64,000 bases of DNA from Paenibacillus sp. MBLB1832 (GTDB lineage Bacteria > Bacillota > Bacilli > Paenibacillales > NBRC-103111), in the NCBI RefSeq assembly GCF_032271945.1, contig NZ_CP130319.1, positions 823,001 to 887,000 of the forward strand, given 5' to 3'. Of the stretch, positions 42,287 through 50,570 are shown in pieces; within the stretch, counting starts at the first letter, position 1, and the number at the start of each line of letters is the position of its first letter. The notes beneath the pieces are model-generated. The model was not told the origin of the DNA. It did not search any database and saw nothing but the letters and a program-made list of their open reading frames with translations. The position numbers were made by a program, and so were the translations under genes.

Positions 42287-43818
42287 TCGATAAGAAGGCG
42301 AATCAGGAGTTTGATATTCATTGGCTGCCGTTGACGTTAGACGGCAAATATTTGCAGGATGTGGCCAAGCTTGCAGAAGCATACGGGGTATCCGCTGTCC
42401 ATCTTAGTCATCGTCTCGTGCATCATGCCGATGAAGTTCGTCACGACGAGGAGCGTCTGGAGCGAGTGAGGGATGCCGTCAGGATGTTTCGTGCGAGCGG
42501 TCTTGACGTCTGGTGCTGGACGCATGAAGTATCCAAGCCCCCGGAGGTGTGCATTGGACGAGACGGACGTCTGCAACTCGAGCATCCGGCATTATGGGCC
42601 TATCTCGAGCAGAAATATGAGGAAGTGCTTGTCGAGCTGCTTCCTGGTCTTCGCGGGCTCGTGCTGACGTTCGCCGAAACCCAATTCGAAGTGTATAAGG
42701 AGCATAAGGTCAGCTCGCTGTACACGGGAGAAGATGCTCGTGAATACAAGACGGGCAAATTGGTGGACGCTCTGAACGGGATCTGCCGCAAGCACGGGGT
42801 GCGGTTGGCGATTCGAGATTTCGTGTATCGGCAGCCGGAGATCGACTCGATGCTGAAGGCGATCGCGGCAGCAGATGACGAAGTGGAGGTCATGAGTAAG
42901 TGCGTTCCGCACGACTGGCAGCCTTATTATCCTGATAATCCAGTCATCGGACGGACCGGTCGGAAACGGCAGTGGGTTGAATTCGATCTGGGTCACGAGT
43001 ACGAGATGCAGACCGCGCTTCCATTCGCCGAGCCGGACTTGCTCTGGCGGCGTATTCGCGATGCGAGGACGGCGGGGGTTGAAACCTTCTGTCTCCGGTT
43101 GGACCGCTATGACGGCAATGTCGGCAGCAGCGCCATTTATAAGCCTTGGGGCCGCCTCGAGCTGCTGGTGTTCTCGCAATGTGCCGCACGGCCTGGTATC
43201 AGCTGGCGGGAAATCGTGGCCGAGTGGGAGGCGACGCAGTTCCCCGGCGCCGGCGAAGTCGTCATGCTGGCCACGGAGGTCATCCGTCGTATGCTGTTCC
43301 CACAGAAGCTATGGTTGGCCAATCATTCGAACCTGCCATCCTTCAATTATGCGCAAGATCATCTGAAAGGCGGAAATGCGGACCGGCTGCCGATATGGAC
43401 AGGTTCTGCTGTCGATGCTCTGGCGGAGACATTCTGCGATCGACCGAATAGGCAGTGGTATGATTTCTTATGTGCGGAAACGGAGAAGAATGCGGTTCTT
43501 CTGCAGAGAATTGATGCGATCATGAAGGTACGTCCTGCGGCTTGTCAAGCGAGCGACGAGCAGGCCTGGCAGGACGGCATCTCCGCTCTTCATGCTTGGG
43601 AGGAGCTGTTCCGACTGTACCAACAGGCGTACTTCGGCATTCGATTGTTAGAGAATGAGCCTGGCGCTATTACCGTCAGCGCTATTACTGAAGCGATCGA
43701 CCGGCTGGAGGAGGCATGCGGACGCTTTAGGGAGAACCATCCCGACTTTATGCTGACGGGCGCACCGGCTTGGGAGATGCATGGGCTTGTCATTCGGAGC
43801 TTGCGAGACCGATTGTAG
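42274..43818 (+). CDS. Unrecognised cytoplasmic protein, probable TIM-barrel glycan enzyme
   Basis: 514 residues from ATG 42,274, overlapping the previous gene by 13 bases. No signal peptide. I do not recognise a family with confidence. Visible features are a barrel-like N-terminal half with regularly spaced strands (DVWCWTHE, GLVLTFAETQFE, VRLAIRDFVY, VEVMSKCVPHDW, VETFCLRLDRYDG) carrying acidic residues at strand ends, as in glycosidase clans, and an alpha-helical C-terminal half rich in Trp, Glu and Arg. Some resemblance to alpha-glucuronidase-type (GH67) or GH20/GH84-type barrels is possible but weak. Its place between a reductase and an isomerase/epimerase suggests a sugar or sugar-acid substrate. 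Confidence 0.55.
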   Translation: METMIDKKANQEFDIHWLPLTLDGKYLQDVAKLAEAYGVSAVHLSHRLVHHADEVRHDEERLERVRDAVRMFRASGLDVWCWTHEVSKPPEVCIGRDGRLQLEHPALWAYLEQKYEEVLVELLPGLRGLVLTFAETQFEVYKEHKVSSLYTGEDAREYKTGKLVDALNGICRKHGVRLAIRDFVYRQPEIDSMLKAIAAADDEVEVMSKCVPHDWQPYYPDNPVIGRTGRKRQWVEFDLGHEYEMQTALPFAEPDLLWRRIRDARTAGVETFCLRLDRYDGNVGSSAIYKPWGRLELLVFSQCAARPGISWREIVAEWEATQFPGAGEVVMLATEVIRRMLFPQKLWLANHSNLPSFNYAQDHLKGGNADRLPIWTGSAVDALAETFCDRPNRQWYDFLCAETEKNAVLLQRIDAIMKVRPAACQASDEQAWQDGISALHAWEELFRLYQQAYFGIRLLENEPGAITVSAITEAIDRLEEACGRFRENHPDFMLTGAPAWEMHGLVIRSLRDRL

Positions 43819-43851
43819 GAAGCAGGAAACGATGGAGAGAGGCGATGTGGC

Positions 43852-44697
43852 ATGGGAGAGGAAAAGCTGAATAATCGATTTCGGGAGCGACTTGGCCTAT
43901 CGACCATTACCTTTAAGGATTATAGCCTGCAAGATGCGCTTACTGCTGCTGTTGAGCTAGGCCTGTCGGTTGTGGAAGTGGGCGCTCTGCCAGGTTTTTG
44001 TCCGCATATGGACTGGAAGAACGCAACGCTCGAGGAAGAGCTGGAGATCGTGAGGCTGCTCCTTTCTACTCCTCTCCGGCTCCAAGGGTTTAACGTAAAG
44101 GGTGATTTCAACGATCCAAAGATACAGCCAGAGCTTGTCTTACTTGACGCACGCCGTGCATTGCGCATGGCGGCAGCCGCTGGAGCCGATGCGGTCTGCT
44201 TCGGCGGAGGTGTGAAAGCGGAGGCATCGCTTGTTCCCGGGCTCATTCGCCAAGTGGCGCCATATTATCGCACGCTGGCGAGGGAAGCGGAAAGCCTCGG
44301 CCTAGCCGCCGTTATTGAAGCGCCCCATCGCGGCGGGCTGCTTCGCACGACGCAGAACGCGATGGACCTGATCGAGGCGATCGATCATCCGAACGCCTAT
44401 CTCGTCTTCGATTGCGCGCACCATCATGCGTCCGGCATCGCACTTGACGAAGCCATTCGAATCGTCGGGGATCGCATTCGATTCGTTCATCTGCGGGATC
44501 GCTTAGGGGGAAGCAACTGCTACCCGCTTGGGAGCGGGGAGATCGATTTCGCGCAAGTCATCCGCATGCTGGAGCAAGTCGGCTATAGCGGAGACTACGG
44601 CTTCGAATTTCCGGTCGACGGCAAGTCGTTGGAGGAGCTTTCTCAGCTCGTGCGGCAATCCATCGACTTTATGGAGAATGGTTGTGTACTCAGTTAA
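43852..44697 (+). CDS. Sugar phosphate isomerase/epimerase family protein (xylose isomerase-like barrel)
   Basis: 281 residues from ATG 43,852. The barrel has LGLSTITFKDYSLQDAL at strand 1, VEVGALPG at strand 2, AVIEAPHRGG, YLVFDCAHHHA, IRFVHLRDR and a final GDYGFEFPVDG. Glu, Asp and His at these strand ends are the metal ligands of the AP-endonuclease-2-like family. Members isomerise or epimerise sugars, and some act with Gfo/Idh/MocA enzymes on 3-keto sugars, either as keto-sugar isomerases or as eliminating deglycosidases. A Gfo/Idh/MocA gene follows 163 bases later, which makes such a partnership plausible. Confidence 0.82.
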   Translation: MGEEKLNNRFRERLGLSTITFKDYSLQDALTAAVELGLSVVEVGALPGFCPHMDWKNATLEEELEIVRLLLSTPLRLQGFNVKGDFNDPKIQPELVLLDARRALRMAAAAGADAVCFGGGVKAEASLVPGLIRQVAPYYRTLAREAESLGLAAVIEAPHRGGLLRTTQNAMDLIEAIDHPNAYLVFDCAHHHASGIALDEAIRIVGDRIRFVHLRDRLGGSNCYPLGSGEIDFAQVIRMLEQVGYSGDYGFEFPVDGKSLEELSQLVRQSIDFMENGCVLS

Positions 44698-44860
44698 TCA
44701 CAAAGATGCTCCGGATGTATGAAAAGAAGTGCTGCATGCGGCTATGAGAGAAACTAACGACAAAAGGCTATATTTGCATTATTTAATTCAGGTGAAAAAA
44801 CTGCATATGATCGTACCATAATCTCATCGACATTATCTACAACTGAAAGAGGAGCGTTAA

Positions 44861-45964
44861 ATGATGGGTAAAAAGCTAAATGTGGCAATTGTCGGTCTTG
44901 GCTTTGGTGCGGAGTTTATACCGATTTATCATGCACACCCGGACACGAACATGTATGCCATTTGTCAACGTTCTGAGGATAAGTTGAACCAAATCGGGGA
45001 TCACTTCGGAATTGAGAAACGGTATACGGACTTCGACGAAATGCTCAAGGACCCCAATATTGATGCAGTGCATATCAATTCTCCGATCCATTTGCATGCT
45101 GAGCAGAGCATTAAAGCGATGGAGGCTGGCAAGCATGTGGCCTGCACGGTGCCTATGGCAACGACCGTGGATGAATGCAGGCGTATTTTGGAAGCATGGC
45201 GCAAGTCGGATAAGAAGTACATGATGATGGAGACCGCCGTATACACGCGGGAGTATCTGTATGTCCGAGAGCTACGGGATAGCGGACGCTTGGGACGTAT
45301 TCAGTTTCTACGCGGGGCACATCAGCAGGAAATGGCCGGTTGGCCAGGCTACTGGGAGGGGCTTCCGCCGATGCACTACGCGACGCACAGTGTTGGTCCC
45401 TGTCTGGCGCTGGCGGGTAAGCTGGCGGAGTATGTGTCCTGCTTTGGATCTGGCCGAATCGATGAGAATTTGATTCCGAAATACGGTTCGCCTTTCGCGA
45501 TCGAGACTGCGCATATCAAGCTCTTGGACTCAGATCTTTCAGCAGAGGTGACCCGCTCTCTCTTTAATACGGCTAGAGAATACATGGAGAGCTTCGATGT
45601 GTACGGAAGCCTGATGAGCTACGAGTGGACCCGCATCGAACATGAGGATTCTATTGTGCATACAGGAGAAAAGGTGGAGCGAGTCAAGATTCCCGACTTT
45701 GCGCACCTACTGCCGGAAAGCATTCGCAAATATACGACGCAGGGTGTGTATGACGGCGAGAGCAGTAACCACCTATCGTTCACACAGGGCAGCGGACACG
45801 GAGGTTCGCATCCGCATTTGGTCCACGAATTTGTACGAGCTATCGTTGAGGACCGCGAGCCGTTTCCAAATGCGGTGCAGTCGGCGAATTGGACCTGCGT
45901 TGGCATTGTCGCCCATGAATCCGCCCTTAAGGGCGGAGAGTTAATACAATTGCCAAAATTTTAA
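44861..45964 (+). CDS. Gfo/Idh/MocA-family NAD(P)-dependent sugar oxidoreductase
   Basis: 367 residues; ATG 44,861 or 44,864, with GAGGAGCG upstream. The Rossmann motif VAIVGLGFGAEF, the IDAVHINSPIHLHAEQ strand and MEAGKHVACTVPMA (EKP-motif position occupied by TVP, so the usual catalytic-dyad Lys is missing there) are seen. The C-terminal half includes MHYATHSVGPCLAL, with the family's substrate-binding His. Family members oxidise or reduce sugar and inositol hydroxyls, commonly at C3. The loss of Lys in the EKP motif is unusual. It may have a separate promoter in the 163-base gap. Confidence 0.85.
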   Translation: MMGKKLNVAIVGLGFGAEFIPIYHAHPDTNMYAICQRSEDKLNQIGDHFGIEKRYTDFDEMLKDPNIDAVHINSPIHLHAEQSIKAMEAGKHVACTVPMATTVDECRRILEAWRKSDKKYMMMETAVYTREYLYVRELRDSGRLGRIQFLRGAHQQEMAGWPGYWEGLPPMHYATHSVGPCLALAGKLAEYVSCFGSGRIDENLIPKYGSPFAIETAHIKLLDSDLSAEVTRSLFNTAREYMESFDVYGSLMSYEWTRIEHEDSIVHTGEKVERVKIPDFAHLLPESIRKYTTQGVYDGESSNHLSFTQGSGHGGSHPHLVHEFVRAIVEDREPFPNAVQSANWTCVGIVAHESALKGGELIQLPKF

Positions 45965-46134
45965 TTGAATATAGTTAACTAGGGGGTTGTCCTCCGCTAT
46001 TAAAGTCCAGCGGTATGATGTCAAGCTCCTAGATGGTGCCTGCCGGATTTTTTTATTCATACAGAAGTAGGAGGAGTGATAGATATACTGATGCAAATAC
46101 GAGGACCGTAGAACTGCAGTGGCTTATTTAGTTC

Positions 46135-47199
46135 TTGCCGTATGTATGGAAAGAGCTGATTGTTTTATCAGCTCGCTACGGAGACGGTAATCCCCGTTTG
46201 ACTCAGCTTCCTGTGGCGGAAATGTCTGCACTAATAATCCAAACAACCGCACGAAAAGTAGATGGGATAACTCATGACGCTATCCCTGAGATGTTCCGTT
46301 ACATTGGAACATTCGCTCTCAACGAACACGATACGAAGTCGGCAGAGGGGTTTGCTGTCTTATCTAGCAGGCGAAGCTATACATTTGTAGAGTCATCCTG
46401 GCAAGAGCAACGTGATTATATCAGCAAGGCAGTTGCCGTGATCCCGCCGGATTTGCAGGGAGAAGCACAACAAGCTTTGTCAGCGCTAAAACCTGTTTGG
46501 CGTCAACGACCGGTACATGCGTTGCGAATAGTACCAGGTGAGTCCCTAGTTGCCGGTATGTTCCGTGTACAAGTGGGAGCTGACGGTTCCTTAAACAATC
46601 TTACGGCTCCGTCCGGGAAAGAATGGGCAGGCATCGGGGACAATCTTGCTGGTTTAGGCGCCTTTCGGTATGAAACCTTCGGTCAAGCAGAGTACGACCG
46701 CTGGTTCGAACAATACGTACAGAACCGCAAACAGACACATGCCTGGGCAGATTCGGATTTTGGTAAGCCAGGGATAGCATTGTTTGCACCTGAACATAAG
46801 CATGCTGTCTACGCGCCATATGTTGAAGAAGCATGGCTTCTAGGCGATGAGGCAGTTGATGAAATGTGCTTGCAATTGAGGCTGCCTGAGGTAGCTAATC
46901 AGCAAGGCGGGGCGCCTGCCCGTGTACAACTCGTGTACAGGTTTGCCAAAGCTGAACAGGTTTTGGAAATACAACTTACGTGGTTTGATAAACCCGCATC
47001 TCGGTTGCCAGAAGCGCTGTGGTTTTCCTTTATCCCACAAGTTGATAATCCGAACAGATGGCGGTTGGATAAGCTTGGAGAACGGATCTCTCCTCTGGAT
47101 GTCGTGAAGGATGGGAATAATGTAGTGGGGACCAACTTTCCTATGTGGTACGAAGAGGATGCTTGCTTTCGATTCGTGATCAAATTTGCGGAGAGTTAA
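46135..47199 (+). pseudogene. DUF5054 family remnant: N-terminus lost, internal in-frame deletion
   Basis: The open frame gives 354 residues, but only the part from about 46,249 (ARKVDGITHDAIPEMF) to the stop matches the DUF5054 protein at 3,381, covering about residues 335-707. The first 38 residues are unrelated, and the GH38-like N-terminal domain is gone. Near the end the sequence jumps from DVVKDGN to NVVGTNFPMW, skipping 56 residues (168 bases) present in both other copies. Similarity continues about 15 bases beyond the stop (GGTTTCAGGAT) with copy 2 and then ends. No ribosome binding site is obvious. It is a decayed paralog, more like copy 2 than copy 1. Confidence 0.85.
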
Positions 47200-47249
47200 G
47201 GTTTCAGGATTGTCCCAAAATGAGATTCTCTGTTCCCTAACGCTTAACA

Positions 47250-48122
47250 TTATAGTTTTTTGTGCTTATTCAAGCGATATACTCCGGGTGTCACTCCGAC
47301 TTGCTTCCGAAATAAACGAATAAAATAATTATAATCTAGAATTCCGACCTCCTCAGCAATATAAGAAATGTTGTGATTGGATTGCGTGAGTAATGTCTTA
47401 GCCCTTTCAATTCGTTGATATTGAATATATTGCATGGGACTCATACCAGTGTGTTTCTTTAAACAGCGTGCCAAATAATCAAAATTTAATTGGAGCTTTT
47501 CCTCGATTTGCTGCATTTTGTAGGGATGCAGTAGATTTTCCTTGAGGATTAGCTCCATTTTTTTACTATGAATTGCTGAACGTGTGGGTGTAGACATTTC
47601 AATTAGACTGCTCTGTAGAAGCGTTAACAATTGGGCAAATAATGCATTTATGGATAAGGCACTCATGAGGTTTGATTTTTGATGCAAAGCAACCATGGAT
47701 TGCAAAGTAGGAACAAATTGCTTAAGGTCGGTTTTAATTAATTTGGGGAGAAACATCACTTGCTCCACAGGTGCAAAATCAAAGTCTGTGCCCTTGTTAA
47801 TGATTGTCGTCCAGCTGATTTGCTTACTATTTATTGTAATAACGGGTGTCGGCTGAATAAAATGCAACCAATAAATCTCGGTATTTACTTCACAAGGCCG
47901 ATGTCCCATATGGGTTTTACCAGGTTCAAGTACAAGAATACTTCCTGCATCAAGATCATATGGAATTGCATCTTCTGTCAAATGAAGTTTACCTTTGTTG
48001 ATAAACAGAACATCAAATACAGGGAAATTTCTTTCGAAATGAATGTCTCCTGGTTGCCATATCGAATGACCAACTGTAATGAATTGCGGCAATGGAGGGA
48101 GTTGTAATTGCAGAGCTAGCAT
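47250..48122 (-). CDS. AraC-family transcriptional regulator with cupin sensor domain
   Basis: 290 residues from ATG 48,122, preceded on the minus strand by AAGGGTG about 10 bases upstream; an ATG 36 bases earlier lacks a site. An N-terminal cupin-like sugar-sensing domain (GHSIWQPGDIHFERN, LDAGSILVLEPGKTHMG) and a C-terminal AraC double helix-turn-helix (KHTGMSPMQYIQYQRIERAKTLL, IGILDYNYFIRLFRKQVGVTPG-like region) are visible. It is divergent from the GHL6-like gene at 48,285 across a 162-base gap and probably controls it. Confidence 0.88.
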   Translation of the reverse strand: MLALQLQLPPLPQFITVGHSIWQPGDIHFERNFPVFDVLFINKGKLHLTEDAIPYDLDAGSILVLEPGKTHMGHRPCEVNTEIYWLHFIQPTPVITINSKQISWTTIINKGTDFDFAPVEQVMFLPKLIKTDLKQFVPTLQSMVALHQKSNLMSALSINALFAQLLTLLQSSLIEMSTPTRSAIHSKKMELILKENLLHPYKMQQIEEKLQLNFDYLARCLKKHTGMSPMQYIQYQRIERAKTLLTQSNHNISYIAEEVGILDYNYFIRLFRKQVGVTPGVYRLNKHKKL

Positions 48123-48284
48123 ATGTAAACACACCCTTGCAAACTGGAATAGAAACAATTCTTTATTTATTATACCATTTGGTCGAAAATGTGCTATGGA
48201 AATCGTAATAGTTACTATACAAGTTTCCTGAACTGAGCTAAGTTTATGAGGAGATCACAATGATGAAGACAAGGGGATAATAAC

Positions 48285-50264
48285 ATGCGGTTTAGACAAG
48301 TGCATTTAGATTTTCATACAAGTGAGCTGATTGATTCTATCGGTACGGGATTTTCTAAAGCACAATTCCAGGCTAATTTAATTAAAGGGCATGTCGATTC
48401 GATCACGATTTTTTCAAAATGCCATCATGGTTGGGCTTATCATCCAAGCAAAGCGAATACAACTCATCCAGGATTAGGCTTTGATTTACTAAGTGCAATG
48501 ATTGAGGCCGCCCATGAAATCAATGTTAAGGTTCCAATCTATATTTCTGCAGGCTTAGACGAGAAACTGGCTCGACAGCATCCTGATTGGCTTTTACGAA
48601 ATTCGCAGGACCAGACAAGTTGGGTTGTGGGTTTTATGGCTCCTGGGTATCATGAGTTTTGCTTTAATTCTCCTTACTTAGAGGTACTGCTAAAGCAAAT
48701 AGAGGAAACGGTTACAAATTACGATGGGGATGGTATTTTTCTTGATATAGTTGGCGAACGTGAATGTTATTGTCAATTCTGTATCTCAGAATTACGTAGT
48801 AACGGACATGACCCTCGGGATAAAAAGGCAGTAAAAGCTCTCGGTCAGAAGGTCTATGCTAATTACACGACTAAAGTAAAAGAACTTGTACATGCTATTA
48901 AGCCTAATTATCCAATTTTCCATAATGGTGGTCATATTTTGCGCGGAAGACGAGACGTTGCCCTAATGAATACACATCTTGAGCTAGAATCATTGCCGAC
49001 AGGTGGTTGGGGTTACGATCATTTTCCATTATCAGCACGGTATGCCCAAACCTTAGGGATGGAATTTCTCGGGATGACTGGCAAGTTCCATACGTCTTGG
49101 GGGGAGTTCGGTGGCTATAAACATGATAATGCTTTGCGATATGAAGTAGCGCTTAGTTTAGCTAATGGAGCTAAGTGCTCAATTGGCGACCAGTTACATC
49201 CAAGCGGTAGGATGGATGAGGCAACCTATGAATTAATTGGTACTGCTTATGCAGAGGTAGAGCAAAAGGAAGCTTGGTGTACGAATGTCACTAACGTTGC
49301 AGATGTGGCATTGCTTTCACTGGAAGCTGTTTATAAAGGTGAAGAACAAGAGGGGGACGAACATAGCAAGGTTGGTAAGTCGGACGTTGGGGCTGTACGC
49401 ATGCTGCTTGAGGGGAACATACTATTTGATGTCGTCGATTTAGAAGCCGACTTTATGCTATATAAAGTAATAATTTTACCAGATAATGTGTTGATTAATT
49501 CCGAACTTGCCGCAAAATTAAGGCCGTTTCTAAATCAAGGCGGTAAGTTGCTTGCTACTGGGAAATCAGGCTTAAATTCTTCAGAGAATCAATTTGCGTT
49601 AGAACTAGGCGTGGCATGGAGATCTCCAAATCCTTATCAGCCGGATTATTTCAGACCGAACTTTGACTTGCCAAATCTGCGCAGTGGCGCCTATGTATTT
49701 TATGGGAAAGGTCAAAAGATTGATGTAGTCGAAGGTGGGTTGGAATTGGGTACTCGTGAGGATCCTTATTTCAATCGTGACATTTTTACTTTTAGCTCGC
49801 ATCAGCATGCGCCTAATCGAGTGGGTAGCACGAGTCCAGGAATGGTAGAAAGCAACCAAGGGATTTATATTGCTTGGCATATATTCGAGGATTATGCGAC
49901 CAAAGGAAGCCTGATCCTGAAAGAAACTGTCCTATACGCATTAAATCGATTGTTGTCTACAAAGACCTTAGTAACTAATTTGCCTGCTCAAGGTGTAACA
50001 ACATTGCAATACCAAGCAAGTGAGAAACGATATATCAATCATTTGCTATATGCATCTCCAGTAAAACGTGGAACCGATATTGAAATTATTGAGGATATCA
50101 TTCCGCTTCATAATATAGAGGTTACACTTCGACTTCAGTCAGAAGCGAAACGTGTCTACTTAGCTCCTCAAGGCATCGATTTGGATTATGTGCAGAATGA
50201 GCAAGGGTTAACATATACAATTCGAAGTTTTGAATGTCACCAGATGGTTGTTATTGATATTTAA
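48285..50264 (+). CDS. GHL6-like glycoside hydrolase with beta-galactosidase trimerisation-like domain
   Basis: 659 residues, no signal peptide. The N-terminal TIM barrel opens RFRQVHLDFHTSE and has SITIFSKCHHGWAYHPSK, YDGDGIFLDIVGE with a candidate catalytic Asp, CYCQFC and LELESLPTGGWGYDHF. These are features of the hypothetical glycosyl hydrolase 6 group related to GH29/GH42-type barrels. Residues about 360-520 (MLLEGNILFDVVDLEADFMLYKVIILPDN) resemble the GH42 trimerisation domain, followed by a beta-domain. Its activity is not known from the sequence; alpha-L-fucosidase- or beta-galactosidase-like hydrolysis is possible. It is likely controlled by the divergent AraC regulator. Confidence 0.72.
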   Translation: MRFRQVHLDFHTSELIDSIGTGFSKAQFQANLIKGHVDSITIFSKCHHGWAYHPSKANTTHPGLGFDLLSAMIEAAHEINVKVPIYISAGLDEKLARQHPDWLLRNSQDQTSWVVGFMAPGYHEFCFNSPYLEVLLKQIEETVTNYDGDGIFLDIVGERECYCQFCISELRSNGHDPRDKKAVKALGQKVYANYTTKVKELVHAIKPNYPIFHNGGHILRGRRDVALMNTHLELESLPTGGWGYDHFPLSARYAQTLGMEFLGMTGKFHTSWGEFGGYKHDNALRYEVALSLANGAKCSIGDQLHPSGRMDEATYELIGTAYAEVEQKEAWCTNVTNVADVALLSLEAVYKGEEQEGDEHSKVGKSDVGAVRMLLEGNILFDVVDLEADFMLYKVIILPDNVLINSELAAKLRPFLNQGGKLLATGKSGLNSSENQFALELGVAWRSPNPYQPDYFRPNFDLPNLRSGAYVFYGKGQKIDVVEGGLELGTREDPYFNRDIFTFSSHQHAPNRVGSTSPGMVESNQGIYIAWHIFEDYATKGSLILKETVLYALNRLLSTKTLVTNLPAQGVTTLQYQASEKRYINHLLYASPVKRGTDIEIIEDIIPLHNIEVTLRLQSEAKRVYLAPQGIDLDYVQNEQGLTYTIRSFECHQMVVIDI

Positions 50265-50365
50265 GGTAGTAGGAGTGTTAGTTTTAAAAATAAAGGATTC
50301 ATAAAGTAGACACTAAGTTTCATTTCATGTTTATTTATGGACTCGTCACAGGAGGTAAGGGAATT

Positions 50366-50533
50366 ATGCGTATTTTGCTGGCTGAGGACGAAGTGACGCT
50401 TGGTGAACTCACCGAGCATCAGCTGAAGCGGCAATATCATGTTGTCGACTGGATGAAGGATGGCCTGCAGGCAACACAGCAGGAGGGGCTGGACAACTCG
50501 GAAGGGTGCGATTCCGTCGCTGGGCACGATTGA
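50366..50533 (+). pseudogene. Response regulator stub (OmpR-type receiver N-terminus)
   Basis: From ATG 50,366, with AGGAGGTAAGGG upstream, the frame reads MRILLAEDEVTLGEL and HVVDWMKDGLQA, the first 37 or so residues of an OmpR-family receiver with the acidic triad part EDE. After about 50,470 it loses similarity and stops at 50,531-50,533, before the phospho-acceptor Asp. The matching histidine-kinase tail appears at about 52,500 on the same strand, so this is the left half of a two-component operon whose middle is gone. Confidence 0.75.
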
Positions 50534-50570
50534 GGACATTCATGCGTTGATGAGGGGTGAACAAGAGGGG

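Noticed and set aside
45990..46060. Short CCGCT/AGCGG hairpin after the Gfo/Idh/MocA gene followed later by a T-run
   Set aside because: The stem is only five pairs and the T-run is about 30 bases away, so it is too weak to call a terminator.
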